DNA of 64,000 bases from Corynebacterium spheniscorum. Its GTDB lineage: Bacteria; Actinomycetota; Actinomycetes; Mycobacteriales; Mycobacteriaceae. The notes below the pieces were generated by a model. It worked only from the letters and a program-made list of their open reading frames with translations. It did not search any database and had not been told where the DNA came from. Positions 27,013-36,863 of this stretch are shown piece after piece (positions within the stretch are counted from its first letter, which is position 1; the number at the start of each line of letters is the position of its first letter). The stretch is taken from contig NZ_FOPJ01000001.1 in the NCBI RefSeq assembly GCF_900113445.1, positions 62,001 through 126,000 on the forward strand, written 5' to 3'. The translations under genes were made by a program, and so were the position numbers.

Positions 27013-27747
27013 ATGTTCGAAGCTGACCCTTGGCGCATCCCGCCTATCATGGCGGCACTCAGGGACACCTGGGAAGCCCAACCCGAACTAAGCTTCGCGG
27101 AGCTCCTCGACGTGCTCCACAACCATGGGCTGAACTGGTCCACTAGTGATGAAGAGTTCAGCACATTACTCAACCACCTCAACGCCGCACACCCCGCACA
27201 CCTACCGCGGGACAACGCCCACGCCACAGGCAGCTACCTACTGCGCACCACGCAACCGGATTTTCTGGTCACAGTGCACCCCACCCGCGTCATCTTGCGT
27301 CTTACCACCTCCCCTGAAACCCGCCCCGGCGTGTGGAGCTACCACAGCATCGAACGCGCCAGCGTCGCCGAACCGCTAGTCATCCGCGACACTGCTGAAG
27401 TTCAACACCACCTCGGGGTAATCCAATCCATTCGCGCCATCACCGTCCCGAGCCTTCCGCTTCGTAAAGGCGGCTACCTCCATTGCCGCGATATCACTAC
27501 CCGTGAGCACACCTGGCTCCTGCGTTTCCCAGAAGCCATTATGTTGCTCGGCACGCATATTGATCTGTGGCGCATCCACCGCCGCACCACCGAGTACCAG
27601 CATTTCCGTTGGCAACGCCTCAGTGGCCTGCAGCACCCTCACGCTGACTGCATCGTCGATGAGCACATGAATGTGGGGCCTCTCCAAGAATCCCTTCTAG
27701 TAGAAGCCCCACTCCCGCACATTCGCAGTTTGAGCACTCTAAAATGA
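27013..27747 (+). CDS. Hypothetical protein, soluble
   Basis: 244 residues, no family recognised. No signal peptide or membrane segment. The first 65 residues (PPIMAALRDTWEAQPELSFAELLDVLHNHGLNW) look helical, like a small winged-helix or DNA-binding-type domain. The remainder is rich in beta-prone segments, His and Arg (many His residues), without cysteine clusters. The ATG lies just downstream of TATAAT and has no ribosome-binding site, so a leaderless mRNA is likely. It is convergent with the Asp23 cluster (9 bp gap) and follows pilus cluster 2 on the same strand. Codon use is like its neighbours. A role cannot be given. Confidence 0.75.
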   Translation: MFEADPWRIPPIMAALRDTWEAQPELSFAELLDVLHNHGLNWSTSDEEFSTLLNHLNAAHPAHLPRDNAHATGSYLLRTTQPDFLVTVHPTRVILRLTTSPETRPGVWSYHSIERASVAEPLVIRDTAEVQHHLGVIQSIRAITVPSLPLRKGGYLHCRDITTREHTWLLRFPEAIMLLGTHIDLWRIHRRTTEYQHFRWQRLSGLQHPHADCIVDEHMNVGPLQESLLVEAPLPHIRSLSTLK

Positions 27748-27755
27748 CCGCACGC

Positions 27756-28316
27756 TTAGCGCGATTGCACTGCCGCCAAGTGAATCAAGAAGGTGCTATC
27801 TACATCTAGGTCCTTCACTGCGACCCGGAAGAGCCGCTCAGTTTCCTCCACTTCAGCGCGCAAACCATCAATGTCTACATTCGGTAAAGCATCAATAGTG
27901 AAGGTCACGGTCGGCCGCTGGCGATCCATCGCCACCTTCTGCGCCACCTTCTCCACCCGCGGGCTGCGCTCCATATACTCGGCCGCGGCGTGCGCAATCG
28001 GCGCCACGCTTAGCTCAATGGTGCCCTTATCGGAGGAAACTTCCGAACGCATCCGCGAGAAGCGCCGCGGACTCAGGTTCGCCACAATCAGCGCAATTCC
28101 CGCCAATGCGGCAATCACCATGCCAGCACCCACCGCCCAGGGATACCAACTCTGCGCCGTAGCCTCTGACCAGGGCACTTCCACCACGCGGTCGGCTAAC
28201 CATTGTGCATGCGCCTCATCAAAGTACAAGGCCACTGCCCACACCCCGCCGGCAATCAGGATCAAGCCGACTAAGAAAATAATGATGCGGTCAATCGCAG
28301 CTAAAGAGCGACTCAT
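27756..28316 (-). CDS. AmaP-like alkaline-shock membrane anchor protein
   Basis: 186-residue membrane protein with two N-terminal membrane segments (IDRIIIFLVGLILIAGGVWAV and a second around residues 55-80) and a C-terminal soluble domain of beta-alpha type (RPTVTFTIDALPNVDIDGLRAEVEETERLF). This layout matches AmaP, which in other Gram-positives tethers Asp23 to the membrane (known for the family). It is the last gene of a reverse-strand cluster, overlapping the upstream gene by ATGA. The role here (membrane anchor in envelope stress response) is inferred from family and context. Confidence 0.8.
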   Translation of the reverse strand: MSRSLAAIDRIIIFLVGLILIAGGVWAVALYFDEAHAQWLADRVVEVPWSEATAQSWYPWAVGAGMVIAALAGIALIVANLSPRRFSRMRSEVSSDKGTIELSVAPIAHAAAEYMERSPRVEKVAQKVAMDRQRPTVTFTIDALPNVDIDGLRAEVEETERLFRVAVKDLDVDSTFLIHLAAVQSR

Positions 28317-28936
28317 GAGTGCACCTCTCCGCGCGGGCGTACCCGCACCTTCACCTCGGGCGCGGGGTCCAGCTCGCGGGCAATCCCCGTTACCGCCTGT
28401 TCCACTCGTGCCCCTAATTGTTCATCCTCAGCATCGCCAGTGATGCTCACATTCACGGTCTTCTTCGTCGCATGACTGTGCGCCGTCGAGACCCCCGCCA
28501 CCCGCGAAGCAGTGGCCGTTGCCTTGCGCGCAATATCCACCGGACGCATCCACAAAGACACCGTCGAGCGCAGCTGATGGTGCGTTGCCTTCCGCGGCTT
28601 CAGCGCCAAAATCACCATGATGACTCCCACCACCACAGACACAATTCCAGCCGGCAACATCCACGGCTCATAGGTGGCATTACTCAGCAGATCAAGCACC
28701 TGCGGCACAGCCAGCGCCGGACGATTCCCGTTCAACCACAAGTCACGGCCCAACACAATCGCCAAACTAATCAGCAATAACCCCAGGACAATCACCAGCC
28801 AGCGGGCAGCTGGCGAAGCTTTGGGTTCCTGCCCAAGGTGCTTATCGAGACCCGCGGGTGCGGTGCGCAGCTCCGACTCATGTTCAATGGTTTCCGGTAT
28901 GCCGCGCGTGATGTCTTCGGTTTTCTCCTCGCTCAT
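28313..28936 (-). CDS. DUF6286-like two-helix membrane protein of the Asp23 cluster
   Basis: 207 residues. A charged N-terminal tail of about 45 residues, two membrane segments (WLVIVLGLLLISLAIVLG and PAGIVSVVVGVIMVILAL), then a basic soluble domain with a beta-alpha-beta ending (VNVSITGDAEDEQLGARVEQAVTG). The same two-helix plus Asp23-like tail design as AmaP suggests that it is a second anchor or scaffold. Overlaps both neighbours by 4 nt (ATGA), so it is translated as part of one operon. Domain name given from memory of actinobacterial Asp23 loci. Confidence 0.7.
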   Translation of the reverse strand: MSEEKTEDITRGIPETIEHESELRTAPAGLDKHLGQEPKASPAARWLVIVLGLLLISLAIVLGRDLWLNGNRPALAVPQVLDLLSNATYEPWMLPAGIVSVVVGVIMVILALKPRKATHHQLRSTVSLWMRPVDIARKATATASRVAGVSTAHSHATKKTVNVSITGDAEDEQLGARVEQAVTGIARELDPAPEVKVRVRPRGEVHS

Positions 28937-29682
28937 CGCAGGCCTCCTTTCTGCTTCCCCGGTTGCACCGCGGGGTCATGAGCAGGGCTAAGCGGATGCA
29001 AGGGGACCACGCGAACAGGTTTTAAAGGCAACTCCGGGGCAGTGCGGATCGGCCGCAACGTCGGGGTACTGGTCGAGGTACTGATCTGCCGCAAAGTCGG
29101 GGCAGCCGGAGTTTCGGGCACATACACTCGCGCCATCGGCACCTTCACCGGGGTTATCGGTGGATGCAGATTGGTATTAGCCAAAGTCTCAGCACTAAGC
29201 GGCGGGCGGGAGCTTAAGGAACTGCGCTGCTGGTTATCCACCACCGCGGTCCCCACCACCACATTCACGCGGGTGCAATACAAGCCCGTTACATCCTCTA
29301 CCCATTGAATAATGGTGTCACGCACCGCGGTCGCCACATCAGCAGCGGGGGAGGGCCAGGTCACCGCAATATGTGCCTCCACGCTCACCGAGCCTGCTTC
29401 CGTGCTTCCCGGGGTGGTGGGCTCTAGGAGCACATCAAAGCGCGGGTAGGAGCGCGAGAGTCTTTCCAAACTACGGGTCACCCGCGCAGTACCCGGGACA
29501 CTCGCACAGGCGGCCTCCACAATGCGGGTTACTGCGCGCTCGCTAATATGCACGCGGCCTTCAACCGTGCGATCCGGTGTAGTTTCTAGCGCCTTAGCCG
29601 GATCCAGGGATGCAATATCCGCGTCATCGCTAATCGCAGGTAGCGGTTTATTTTCGGTGCGGGTGGTGGTGGAGTCGCTCAT
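28933..29682 (-). CDS. Asp23/Gls24 family envelope stress protein (with Pro/Thr-rich tail)
   Basis: 249 residues. An Asp23-type domain occupies about residues 35-165 (GRVHISERAVTRIVEAACASVPG ... VEAHIAVTWPSPAADVATAVRDTIIQWVEDVTGL ... VNVVVG). The last 80 residues are a Pro/Thr/Arg-rich, low-complexity tail with a repeated PTLRxI theme (APTLRQIST, TPTLRPIRT). No signal peptide or membrane segment. Overlapping starts link it to the genes on both sides. The tail is unusual for the family and could interact with DNA, wall polymer or another protein (inference). Confidence 0.8.
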   Translation of the reverse strand: MSDSTTTRTENKPLPAISDDADIASLDPAKALETTPDRTVEGRVHISERAVTRIVEAACASVPGTARVTRSLERLSRSYPRFDVLLEPTTPGSTEAGSVSVEAHIAVTWPSPAADVATAVRDTIIQWVEDVTGLYCTRVNVVVGTAVVDNQQRSSLSSRPPLSAETLANTNLHPPITPVKVPMARVYVPETPAAPTLRQISTSTSTPTLRPIRTAPELPLKPVRVVPLHPLSPAHDPAVQPGKQKGGLR

Positions 29683-29873
29683 CCTCGACCTCCGCGACCG
29701 AGCGCGCCCACCAGGGCTCGAAGGTCAATGCGGTGGTCAAAGTGGGCGCCTAGAACTCCACCAACAAAGGAGAAGATCAAGGCCATGAGGAATCCGTAGA
29801 TACCACCGAAAATCGCAGCGAAGGCCAAGGCGAGACCCACCGCGATCCCGATGAGGGTGTAGTGCGTACTCAT
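29679..29873 (-). CDS. DUF2273-like small membrane protein
   Basis: 64 residues with two membrane segments (LIGIAVGLALAFAAIFGG and GFLMALIFSFVGGVLGAHF) and a short basic tail, the usual companion of Asp23 genes. Starts at ATG 29873-29871 and overlaps the downstream Asp23-family gene by 4 nt. Function of the family is unknown; membrane recruitment of Asp23 proteins is likely. Confidence 0.8.
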   Translation of the reverse strand: MSTHYTLIGIAVGLALAFAAIFGGIYGFLMALIFSFVGGVLGAHFDHRIDLRALVGALGRGGRG

Positions 29874-29951
29874 AGTGTTACTCCCAAAAGAGTGCGTGAA
29901 AGAAGAAGAATCAAAGGGAATGCGGGGTGGTGTGAAGATGAGGTGGGAAAA

Positions 29952-30326
29952 TTACTGTTCTTTCCCTGGCACAGCTGCATCAGCAAAAACCACGTCGATG
30001 GGTAGCTCTGTGCACCCAACCGAACGAACACTGCCGCGGATCGCTTCCGCAATATCCGCCAGCATCGGCTTTTCTCTCGCGCCCGCCGCGGCACCGAGGT
30101 CCACACTCACATGCACTGCTAAGCGTGGCTCCTCGGATCCGATGGTTGAGACCCGCAATCCGGGTATTCGCGCGCCGGGATAGAGCAGTGCCACTTCCCC
30201 AAAAGATCCGGAGCTTAAATCCGCAACACCTGGGGTGGCGCGCACAGCTGCCACAATCTCCCGGGCTTGCTCAAGAGGAACCGGATCGTACCGCAGATGG
30301 GTGAATACTTCAGGGGTGGCTGCCAT
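29952..30326 (-). CDS. Asp23-like small protein, divergent
   Basis: 124 residues with the Asp23 fold pattern in reduced form: helix (LEQAREIVAAVRATPGVADLSSG), strand segment (LYPGARIPGLRVS), LAVHVSVDLG, helix (DIAEAIRGSVRS) and a final strand (IDVVFADA). No signal or membrane segment. It follows the main asp23 gene by 5 nt, so translation is probably coupled. A 78-nt gap separates it from the DUF2273 gene. Assignment rests on pattern and context. Confidence 0.65.
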   Translation of the reverse strand: MAATPEVFTHLRYDPVPLEQAREIVAAVRATPGVADLSSGSFGEVALLYPGARIPGLRVSTIGSEEPRLAVHVSVDLGAAAGAREKPMLADIAEAIRGSVRSVGCTELPIDVVFADAAVPGKEQ

Positions 30327-30331
30327 AGGTA

Positions 30332-30856
30332 TTACTGAACTCGCGCCTGGGTGGGCTGCTCAATAGCGGCCTGCACATCATCATCGTCATCGCCCAAGTC
30401 CAGATGGACATCGTGGACGGTCACATTAACCTCGGTTACTTCCAGGCCGGTCATGCGCTCAATGGAGTTGATGATATTGCGGCGGATGGCTTCTGCCAGC
30501 TCATGGATGGCCACACCGTATTCGGCAACGATGGCCACATCCACAGCAGCCTGGCTTTCGCCAACCTCCACGGAAACACCCTGCTGGACATTGGTGTTCT
30601 GGCCAACGAAGGATTCGCGGATCGCACCAACCATGCGGGCAGCATTGCCGCCAAGGGCGTGCACACCAGAAACTTCACGGGCAGCCAGGCCGGCGATCTT
30701 GGAGACCACCACATCTTCAATGGTGGTGGTGCCATGGGAGGTATGCAGCTTGGTGTTGCGCACCGGCTTTGCAGGCGCATTCTCGGCAGCCTGAGTGGCG
30801 GGGGTGTTCTCGGTGTTCTTCTGGATGGTCTTGTCGTCGTTCTTATTCTCTGACAT
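30332..30856 (-). CDS. Asp23/Gls24 family envelope stress response protein
   Basis: 174 residues. After a disordered, charged N-terminus of about 45 residues comes a canonical Asp23 domain: TTTIEDVVVSKIAGLAAREV, GVHALGG, VSVEVGESQAAVDVAIVAEYG, HELAEAIRRNIINSIERMTG and VTEVNVTVHDV. It is cytosolic and in other Gram-positives polymerises beneath the membrane through AmaP. It is the first gene of the reverse-strand cluster (30856 to 27756), so the promoter must lie in the 830-bp interval shared with the S10 operon. Ribosome-binding site weak (AGGAC, 16 nt upstream). Confidence 0.9.
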   Translation of the reverse strand: MSENKNDDKTIQKNTENTPATQAAENAPAKPVRNTKLHTSHGTTTIEDVVVSKIAGLAAREVSGVHALGGNAARMVGAIRESFVGQNTNVQQGVSVEVGESQAAVDVAIVAEYGVAIHELAEAIRRNIINSIERMTGLEVTEVNVTVHDVHLDLGDDDDDVQAAIEQPTQARVQ

Positions 30857-31686
30857 GAGTTAGAGACACGTCCTTTTCTTTTTGGATACTGATTGAGCTG
30901 AATAGCTAGCAGCTGGTGAGCATGAAGCTAGGCGAGCCTATTCCTATAGCTTATCCAGGATTCCTTATACATGTCGTGTGAGTGCTGCCACGCAGTTGTA
31001 CAGCTGCACATCTCAGCGCCCGCATCTTCGCAGCACACCCGCTTCAGGTGATTCCCCTTACACCCCTGGCGCCCCAGTTTGAAACTACCTGCTTACTCAT
31101 GCTTTAATAGCCGGGTTGCTTTGACACGGCGTAAGCGCCTCTGCCTTCAGTTCGAAGGTGGTGCGGAGATGCTGCGTCGCTGGCGGAGTAAACATGACAC
31201 TTCGTCTGGATTGGACGCACGAGCGTGAAGTTCGTGAAGTGATCCAGGGAAGGATCTGCTCGCGATGCGCAGGCCAATCTTCACTTAAAGATTATTAGCC
31301 TCGTCCGGGAGCAGAAACCCTGAATGAAGAGCATGGCAAATAAACAGCGGCAGTAGGCTTAGGGCCTTCCTTTCACGCTTAACTTCCCTGCGGACTCCTT
31401 TTTGTACGGGACGCAGAAAGTTGAGAGACAAGGGGAAGAATCACCCTGAACTTATGTTTTGGCAGCACAGCGTGCATAACGCAGGTGGCAGGCCATTAAC
31501 GAGCGCAATGTTTATTTGACGCGCTCGTCATGAGATCTCGCGATCTGCAAGTCAAAACAACTACAGGAACTGGCGTTGCTTACCCCATGGCTTTCACTCC
31601 AGGGAAACAACGACATAGAGAAAACACAGAAGCGATTCCCACCGCTCCAGCAATGTGATGTGGGACAAGCGAGGAAGAGGATAAGC
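30857..31686. other. Divergent intergenic region between asp23 and rpsJ
   Basis: 830 bp without a convincing gene. It must hold the promoters of the Asp23 cluster (leftward) and of the S10 operon (rightward). A TTGACA hexamer is at 31121-31126 without a good -10. Interrupted complementary arms AACTTCCCTGCG (from 31381) and CGCAGAAAGTT (to about 31424) could form a leader hairpin. Nothing can be assigned firmly. Confidence 0.45.
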
Positions 31687-31992
31687 GTGGCGGGACAAAA
31701 GATCCGCATTCGGCTCAAGGCCTACGACCACGAGGCGATCGATGCGTCTGCACGTAAGATCGTCGAGACCGTGACCCGTACGGGTGCACGCGTCGTGGGT
31801 CCGGTGCCGTTGCCCACCGAAAAGAACGTGTACGCCGTTATTCGTTCTCCCCACAAGTACAAGGACTCTCGCGAGCACTTCGAGATGCGCACCCATAAGC
31901 GCCTCATCGACATCCTCGACCCGACGCCGAAGACGGTTGATGCCCTTATGCGCATCGACCTTCCGGCCAGCGTCGACGTGAATATTCAGTGA
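31687..31992 (+). CDS. rpsJ: 30S ribosomal protein S10
   Basis: 101-residue S10 starting at GTG 31687, 6 nt after GAGG; the open frame continues upstream to 31576 but the homologous protein begins [18 protein letters not shown]. The loop that also binds NusB is present ([39 protein letters not shown], in parts). First gene of the S10 operon, whose 11 genes run without a terminator to rpsQ. Confidence 0.98.
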   Translation: MAGQKIRIRLKAYDHEAIDASARKIVETVTRTGARVVGPVPLPTEKNVYAVIRSPHKYKDSREHFEMRTHKRLIDILDPTPKTVDALMRIDLPASVDVNIQ

Positions 31993-32021
31993 TCGACGGA
32001 AACTTTGGCGGAGAATAACTA

Positions 32022-32678
32022 ATGAGTGAAAACGAGATCAAGGGCATTCTGGGCACCAAGCTCGGTATGACCCAGGTCTTCGACGAGGAAAACCGCGTTA
32101 TCCCGGTGACCGTCGTTGAAGCTGGGCCGTGCGTGGTTACCCAGATTCGTACCGAAGAAACCGATGGCTACAACGCCATCCAAATCGCCTATGGTGAAAT
32201 CGACCCGCGCAAGGTCAACAAGCCTGCCGCTGGTCACTTCAAGAAAGCCGGCGTTACCCCCCGCCGCCACGTCACCGAGATTCGCATGGACGATGTCTCC
32301 GGTTACGAGGTTGGCCAGGACGTGACCGTCGAAATCTTCAACGACATCACCTTCGTTGACGTGACCGGCACCTCCAAGGGCAAGGGCTTCGCTGGTGGCA
32401 TGAAGCGCCACGGCTTCGCCGGACAGGGTGCTTCCCACGGTAACCAGGCCGCTCACCGCCGCGTCGGTGGCATCGGTGCCTGCGCTACCCCGGGTCGTAT
32501 CTTCAAGGGCAAGCGCATGGCTGGCCGCATGGGCAATGACCGCGTCACCACCCAGAACCTCAAGATCCAAAAGATCGACGCCGATGCCAACCTGCTGCTG
32601 ATCAAGGGTGCAATCCCCGGCGTTCGCGGCGGCATCGTGACCGTCAAGACCGCAGTGAAGGGCGGTGCACACGCATGA
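32022..32678 (+). CDS. rplC: 50S ribosomal protein L3
   Basis: 218-residue L3, an early-assembly protein near the peptidyl-transferase centre. Typical [14 protein letters not shown] start, the [13 protein letters not shown] loop, [22 protein letters not shown] and [13 protein letters not shown] motifs. The ATG at 32022 lies 29 nt after rpsJ; its end overlaps rplD by 4 nt (ATGA). Confidence 0.99.
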   Translation: MSENEIKGILGTKLGMTQVFDEENRVIPVTVVEAGPCVVTQIRTEETDGYNAIQIAYGEIDPRKVNKPAAGHFKKAGVTPRRHVTEIRMDDVSGYEVGQDVTVEIFNDITFVDVTGTSKGKGFAGGMKRHGFAGQGASHGNQAAHRRVGGIGACATPGRIFKGKRMAGRMGNDRVTTQNLKIQKIDADANLLLIKGAIPGVRGGIVTVKTAVKGGAHA

Positions 32679-33331
32679 CCAATCTGAAGCTGGACGTCCA
32701 CACTGCCGACGGCAAGACCGACGGCCAGGTTGAGCTGCCTGCCGACATTTTCGACCGTGAAGTCAGCATCGCTTTGATGCACCAGGTCGTCAACGCACAG
32801 CTCGCCGCAAAGCGTCAGGGTACGCACTCCACCAAGACCCGCGCTGAAGTTTCTGGTGGCGGCCGCAAGCCGTTCCGCCAGAAGGGTACCGGCCGCGCCC
32901 GCCAGGGCTCGATCCGCGCACCGCACTTCACCGGTGGTGGTATCTCGCACGGCCCCAAGCCGCGCGATTACTCCCAGCGCACCCCCAAGAAGATGAAGAC
33001 CGCCGCCCTCTACGGTGCGCTGTCTGACCGCGCCCGCCACGACCGCATCCACGTGGTCACTGAGCTGGTCCCGGGTCAGACCCCGTCCACCAAGTCGGCC
33101 CGCACCTTCATCGAGCGTCTGACCGAGCGCAAGAACGTGCTCCTGGTCATCGGCCGCGAAGATGTCAATGCCCGCAAGAGTGCTAATAACCTCCCGGGTG
33201 TCCACATCCTCAACGCTGATCAGCTGAACACCTACGATGTCCTGAAGTCTGATGACATCGTGTTCTCTGTCGAGGCGCTGCACACCTTCATCAACCGCGC
33301 TCAGGGTGCGGATCAGGAGGAACAGAACTAA
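32675..33331 (+). CDS. rplD: 50S ribosomal protein L4
   Basis: 218-residue L4, a wall component of the peptide exit tunnel. Conserved [23 protein letters not shown] loop (in parts) and [15 protein letters not shown] are present. In E. coli L4 autoregulates the S10 operon; no comparable leader was identified here. Starts inside the rplC stop and overlaps rplW by one base. Confidence 0.99.
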   Translation: MTNLKLDVHTADGKTDGQVELPADIFDREVSIALMHQVVNAQLAAKRQGTHSTKTRAEVSGGGRKPFRQKGTGRARQGSIRAPHFTGGGISHGPKPRDYSQRTPKKMKTAALYGALSDRARHDRIHVVTELVPGQTPSTKSARTFIERLTERKNVLLVIGREDVNARKSANNLPGVHILNADQLNTYDVLKSDDIVFSVEALHTFINRAQGADQEEQN

Positions 33332-33636
33332 TGGCCAAGATCGTCGATCCCCGGGACATCATTCTCGCCCCGGTCGTCTCCGAGAAGTCCTATGGCCTCA
33401 TGGAGCAGAACGTTTATACGTTCCTCGTGGCTACCGACTCCAACAAGACCCAGATCAAGACCGCCGTGGAGCAGATCTTCGGCGTGAAGGTTGCCTCTGT
33501 GAACACCGTTAACCGTGAGGGCAAGCGCAAGCGCTCCCGCACCGGTTATGGTCAGCGCAAGGCCACCAAGCGCGCGTATGTCACGCTCCGCGAAGGCAGC
33601 GACTCCATCGACATCTTCGGCGGCTCCGCCGCTTAA
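33331..33636 (+). CDS. rplW: 50S ribosomal protein L23
   Basis: 101-residue L23, located at the tunnel exit where chaperones and SRP dock. Starts at the ATG of TAATG shared with the rplD stop. The sequence [15 protein letters not shown] and the [17 protein letters not shown] segment are standard. Confidence 0.99.
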   Translation: MAKIVDPRDIILAPVVSEKSYGLMEQNVYTFLVATDSNKTQIKTAVEQIFGVKVASVNTVNREGKRKRSRTGYGQRKATKRAYVTLREGSDSIDIFGGSAA

Positions 33637-33659
33637 GCGTCGAAAGTAAAGGACACACT

Positions 33660-34496
33660 ATGGCTATTCGTAAGTACAAGCCGACAACCCCGGGTCGCCG
33701 CCAGAGCTCCGTTTCCATGTTCAGCGAGATCACTCGCTCTACTCCGGAGAAGTCTCTGCTGCGCCCGCTGACCAAGACCGGTGGCCGCAACGTGCACGGT
33801 CACATCACCACCCGTCACAAGGGTGGCGGCCACAAGCGCCGTTATCGCGTCATCGACTTCCGTCGTAATGACAAGGACGGCATCCTGGCCAAGGTTGCGC
33901 ACATTGAGTACGACCCCAACCGCACCGCCAATATCGCCCTTCTGCACTACCGCGATGGCGAGAAGCGCTACATCATTGCCCCCAAGGGCTTGAAGCAGGG
34001 CATGGTGCTGGAATCCGGCGCCAACGCCGACATCAAGGTGGGTAATAACCTGCCGCTGCGCAATATCCCGACCGGTACCACCATTCACGCTGTTGAATTG
34101 AAGCCCGGTGCAGGCGCTAAGCTCGCCCGCTCTGCCGGCGCGTCCATCCAGCTTCTCGGTAAGGAAGGCACCTACGCAGTTCTGCGTATGCCCTCCTCTG
34201 AGATCCGCCGCGTGGACATCCGCTGCCGTGCAACCGTGGGTGAAGTTGGCAATGCCGAGCAGATTAATATCCGCTGGGGCAAGGCCGGCCGTATGCGCTG
34301 GAAGGGCATTCGCCCGACCGTCCGTGGTGTTGTGATGAACCCTGTTGATCACCCGCACGGCGGTGGTGAGGGTAAGACCTCGGGTGGTCGCCACCCGGTG
34401 TCGCCGTGGGGCCAGAAGGAAGGCCGCACCCGCAACCCGAACCGTTATAGCAACAACATGATCGTGCGTCGCCGCCGGTCCAACAAGAAGCGCTAA
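33660..34496 (+). CDS. rplB: 50S ribosomal protein L2
   Basis: 278-residue L2, essential for subunit association and peptidyl transfer. Preceded by AAAGGA. It shows [19 protein letters not shown], the catalytic-region [15 protein letters not shown] motif with the conserved histidine, and the basic C-terminus RRRRSNKKR. Normal length and context. Confidence 0.99.
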   Translation: MAIRKYKPTTPGRRQSSVSMFSEITRSTPEKSLLRPLTKTGGRNVHGHITTRHKGGGHKRRYRVIDFRRNDKDGILAKVAHIEYDPNRTANIALLHYRDGEKRYIIAPKGLKQGMVLESGANADIKVGNNLPLRNIPTGTTIHAVELKPGAGAKLARSAGASIQLLGKEGTYAVLRMPSSEIRRVDIRCRATVGEVGNAEQINIRWGKAGRMRWKGIRPTVRGVVMNPVDHPHGGGEGKTSGGRHPVSPWGQKEGRTRNPNRYSNNMIVRRRRSNKKR

Positions 34497-34512
34497 GAGG
34501 AGGTAACGAAGA

Positions 34513-34791
34513 ATGCCGCGCAGCCTTAAAAAGGGCCCGTTCGTCGATGAGCACCTCCTCAACAAGGTCGACGCTCAGAACGAAAAGGGCACCAAGCAGG
34601 TCATCAAGACCTGGTCCCGCCGCTCCACCATTCTCCCGGACTTCATCGGTCACACTTTCGCCGTCCATGACGGTCGCAAGCACGTTCCGGTGTTCGTGGA
34701 TGACTCCATGGTGGGTCACAAACTAGGGGAGTTCGCTCCCACCAAGACCTTCAAGGGTCACATCAAGGACGACAAGAAGGGACGTCGATAA
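34513..34791 (+). CDS. rpsS: 30S ribosomal protein S19
   Basis: 92-residue S19 of the 30S head. Strong GAGGAGGT 12 nt upstream. Standard [15 protein letters not shown] start, [19 protein letters not shown] and [14 protein letters not shown] motifs. Confidence 0.99.
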   Translation: MPRSLKKGPFVDEHLLNKVDAQNEKGTKQVIKTWSRRSTILPDFIGHTFAVHDGRKHVPVFVDDSMVGHKLGEFAPTKTFKGHIKDDKKGRR

Positions 34792-34794
34792 GCG

Positions 34795-35157
34795 ATGAGT
34801 GACACCATCACCTCCGCCCGCGCCACGGCCCGTTTCGTCCGCGTAACCCCCATGAAGGCACGCCGCGTCATCGATCTGGTCCGCGGTAAGTCCGTTTCCG
34901 AGGCACTCGCCATCCTGAAGTACGCTCCGCAGCGTGCAGCGGCTCCGGTCGCCAAGGTTGTCAAGTCCGCCGCGGCCAACGCTGAAAACAACTTCGGCCT
35001 GGATCCGCGCAGCCTGGTCATCTCTGAAGCTTTCGCTGACGAGGGACCCACCATGCGGCGTTTCCAGCCGCGTGCTCAGGGCCGCGCCTATCAGATCCGC
35101 AAGCGCACCAGCCACATCACCGTGGTTGTTGAGAGCCAGAAGGAAGGGGCCAAGTAG
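34795..35157 (+). CDS. rplV: 50S ribosomal protein L22
   Basis: 120-residue L22, with the beta-hairpin that lines the exit tunnel ([20 protein letters not shown] region). Starts 3 nt after rpsS. No deletion is visible in the hairpin region linked to macrolide resistance. The stop overlaps the rpsC GTG by one base. Confidence 0.99.
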   Translation: MSDTITSARATARFVRVTPMKARRVIDLVRGKSVSEALAILKYAPQRAAAPVAKVVKSAAANAENNFGLDPRSLVISEAFADEGPTMRRFQPRAQGRAYQIRKRTSHITVVVESQKEGAK

Positions 35158-35903
35158 TGGGCCAGAAGATTCATCCTCACGGCCTCCGGCTGGGCATCAC
35201 CTCCGATTGGAAGTCCCACTGGTACGCCGATAAGCAATACGCGGAATACCTCGCCGAGGACATCAAGATCCGCGAATTCCTCTCCAAGGGTCTCGACCGC
35301 GCCGGCATCGCCGACGTCGTTATCGAACGCACCCGTGATCGCGTGCGTGTGGATATCCACACCGCCCGCCCTGGCATCGTCATTGGCCGCCGTGGATCCG
35401 AAGCCGACCGTATTCGCCGTGCGCTGGAAAAGCTCACCGGCAAGCAGGTCGCGCTGAACATCCTCGAGGTCAAGAACATCGATGCCAACGCCCAGCTGGT
35501 GGCACAGTCCATCGCTGAGCAGCTGAGCAACCGTGTCGCTTTCCGTCGCGCTATGCGCAAGGCCATTCAGTCGGCCATGCGTCAGCCTCAGGTCAAGGGC
35601 ATCAAGGTTGTGTGCTCGGGTCGTCTCGGCGGTGCCGAAATGTCCCGTACCGAGCGCTACCACGAAGGTCGCGTTCCGTTGCACACCCTGCGTGCTGAGA
35701 TCGACTACGGCACCTACGAAGCCCACACCACCTTCGGCCGCATTGGCGTCAAGGTGTGGATCTACAAGGGTGACGTTGTGGGCGGCCGTCGCGAAAGCGA
35801 ACTGAATGCTCCGTCCGAGCGTCGCGGCCGTGGCGACCGTGGTGGCCGTCCGCGTCGCGGTGGCCAGCGCCGTAACCGCGCTGAAAAGAAGCAGGAGGGC
35901 TAA
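35157..35903 (+). CDS. rpsC: 30S ribosomal protein S3
   Basis: 248-residue S3 starting at GTG 35157 that shares its first base with the rplV stop (TAGTG). KH-type domain with [18 protein letters not shown]-terminal lobe with [13 protein letters not shown]; long Arg/Gly-rich actinobacterial tail ([15 protein letters not shown]). Part of the mRNA entry channel. Confidence 0.99.
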   Translation: MGQKIHPHGLRLGITSDWKSHWYADKQYAEYLAEDIKIREFLSKGLDRAGIADVVIERTRDRVRVDIHTARPGIVIGRRGSEADRIRRALEKLTGKQVALNILEVKNIDANAQLVAQSIAEQLSNRVAFRRAMRKAIQSAMRQPQVKGIKVVCSGRLGGAEMSRTERYHEGRVPLHTLRAEIDYGTYEAHTTFGRIGVKVWIYKGDVVGGRRESELNAPSERRGRGDRGGRPRRGGQRRNRAEKKQEG

Positions 35904-35908
35904 TCACA

Positions 35909-36325
35909 ATGTTGATCCCCAAGCGCGTTAAGTACCGCCGTCAGCACCGCCCGAACCGTAGTGGCGTGTCCAAGGGCGGCAACCGCATCACCTTCGGTGA
36001 CTATGGCATCCAGGCTCTCGAGCCCGCCTACGTCACCAACCGCCAGATTGAATCCGCTCGTATTGCCATCAACCGCCACGTCAAGCGTGGTGGCAAGGTG
36101 TGGATCAACATCTTCCCGGACCGCCCGCTGACCCAGAAGCCGCTCGGCGTGCGTATGGGTTCCGGTAAGGGCCCCGTCGAGAAGTGGGTGGCCAACGTCA
36201 AGCCGGGCCGCATCCTCTTCGAGATGAGCTACCCGAACGAAGAAACTGCCCTCGAGGCACTTCGTCGTGCCGGGCAGAAGCTGCCCTGCAAGGTCCGCAT
36301 CATCAAGAAGGAGGACCAGTTCTAA
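35909..36325 (+). CDS. rplP: 50S ribosomal protein L16
   Basis: 138-residue L16, at the A-site of the 50S subunit. Start [15 protein letters not shown], conserved [18 protein letters not shown] and [14 protein letters not shown] motifs. Stop overlaps the rpmC start by one base (TAATG). Confidence 0.99.
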   Translation: MLIPKRVKYRRQHRPNRSGVSKGGNRITFGDYGIQALEPAYVTNRQIESARIAINRHVKRGGKVWINIFPDRPLTQKPLGVRMGSGKGPVEKWVANVKPGRILFEMSYPNEETALEALRRAGQKLPCKVRIIKKEDQF

Positions 36326-36555
36326 TGAGCAACGGTACCCCCGCAGCTGAGCTTCGTGAGCTGAACGCTGAAGAGCTGTCCACCCGCCTCACCGAGGCCA
36401 AGGAAGAACTCTTCAACCTGCGTTTCCAGCTTGCCACCGGCCAGCTGACCAACAACCGCCGCCTGCGCACGGTCAAGCGCGACATCGCCCGCATCTACAC
36501 CGTCATCCGCGAGCGTGAGCTGGGCCTGTCCGTGGTTCCGGGAGCTGAGGCTTAA
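36325..36555 (+). CDS. rpmC: 50S ribosomal protein L29
   Basis: 76-residue L29 at the tunnel exit. [20 protein letters not shown] and [19 protein letters not shown] are characteristic of the family (given in parts). The open frame extends upstream inside rplP, but AAGGAGGACC just before the ATG at 36325 fixes the start. Confidence 0.98.
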   Translation: MSNGTPAAELRELNAEELSTRLTEAKEELFNLRFQLATGQLTNNRRLRTVKRDIARIYTVIRERELGLSVVPGAEA

Positions 36556-36557
36556 TC

Positions 36558-36836
36558 ATGAGTGAGGCAAACGTGAACAAGAAGGAAAAGGGCGCCCGCA
36601 AGGTCCGCACCGGCTACGTGGTTTCTGACAAGATGCAGAAAACCATCGTCGTCGAATTGGAAAACCGCAAGCAGCACGCTCTCTACGGCAAGATCATGCG
36701 CACCAACTCCAAGGTGAAGGTGCATGATGAGAACGAGACCGCCGGTGTCGGCGACCTCGTCCGCATCGCCGAGTGCATGCCGCTGTCCAAGGACAAGCAC
36801 TACCGCCTCGTCGAAATCGTGGAGAAGGCCAAGTAG
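36558..36836 (+). CDS. rpsQ: 30S ribosomal protein S17
   Basis: 92-residue S17 with a short charged N-terminal extension before [21 protein letters not shown]. The conserved C-terminal [23 protein letters not shown] is present. It is the last gene of the S10 operon here: a strong terminator follows and the usual next gene, rplN, is 13 kb away. Confidence 0.99.
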   Translation: MSEANVNKKEKGARKVRTGYVVSDKMQKTIVVELENRKQHALYGKIMRTNSKVKVHDENETAGVGDLVRIAECMPLSKDKHYRLVEIVEKAK

Positions 36837-36863
36837 TCTTCCTTCCTCGATAACGAGACAAAC

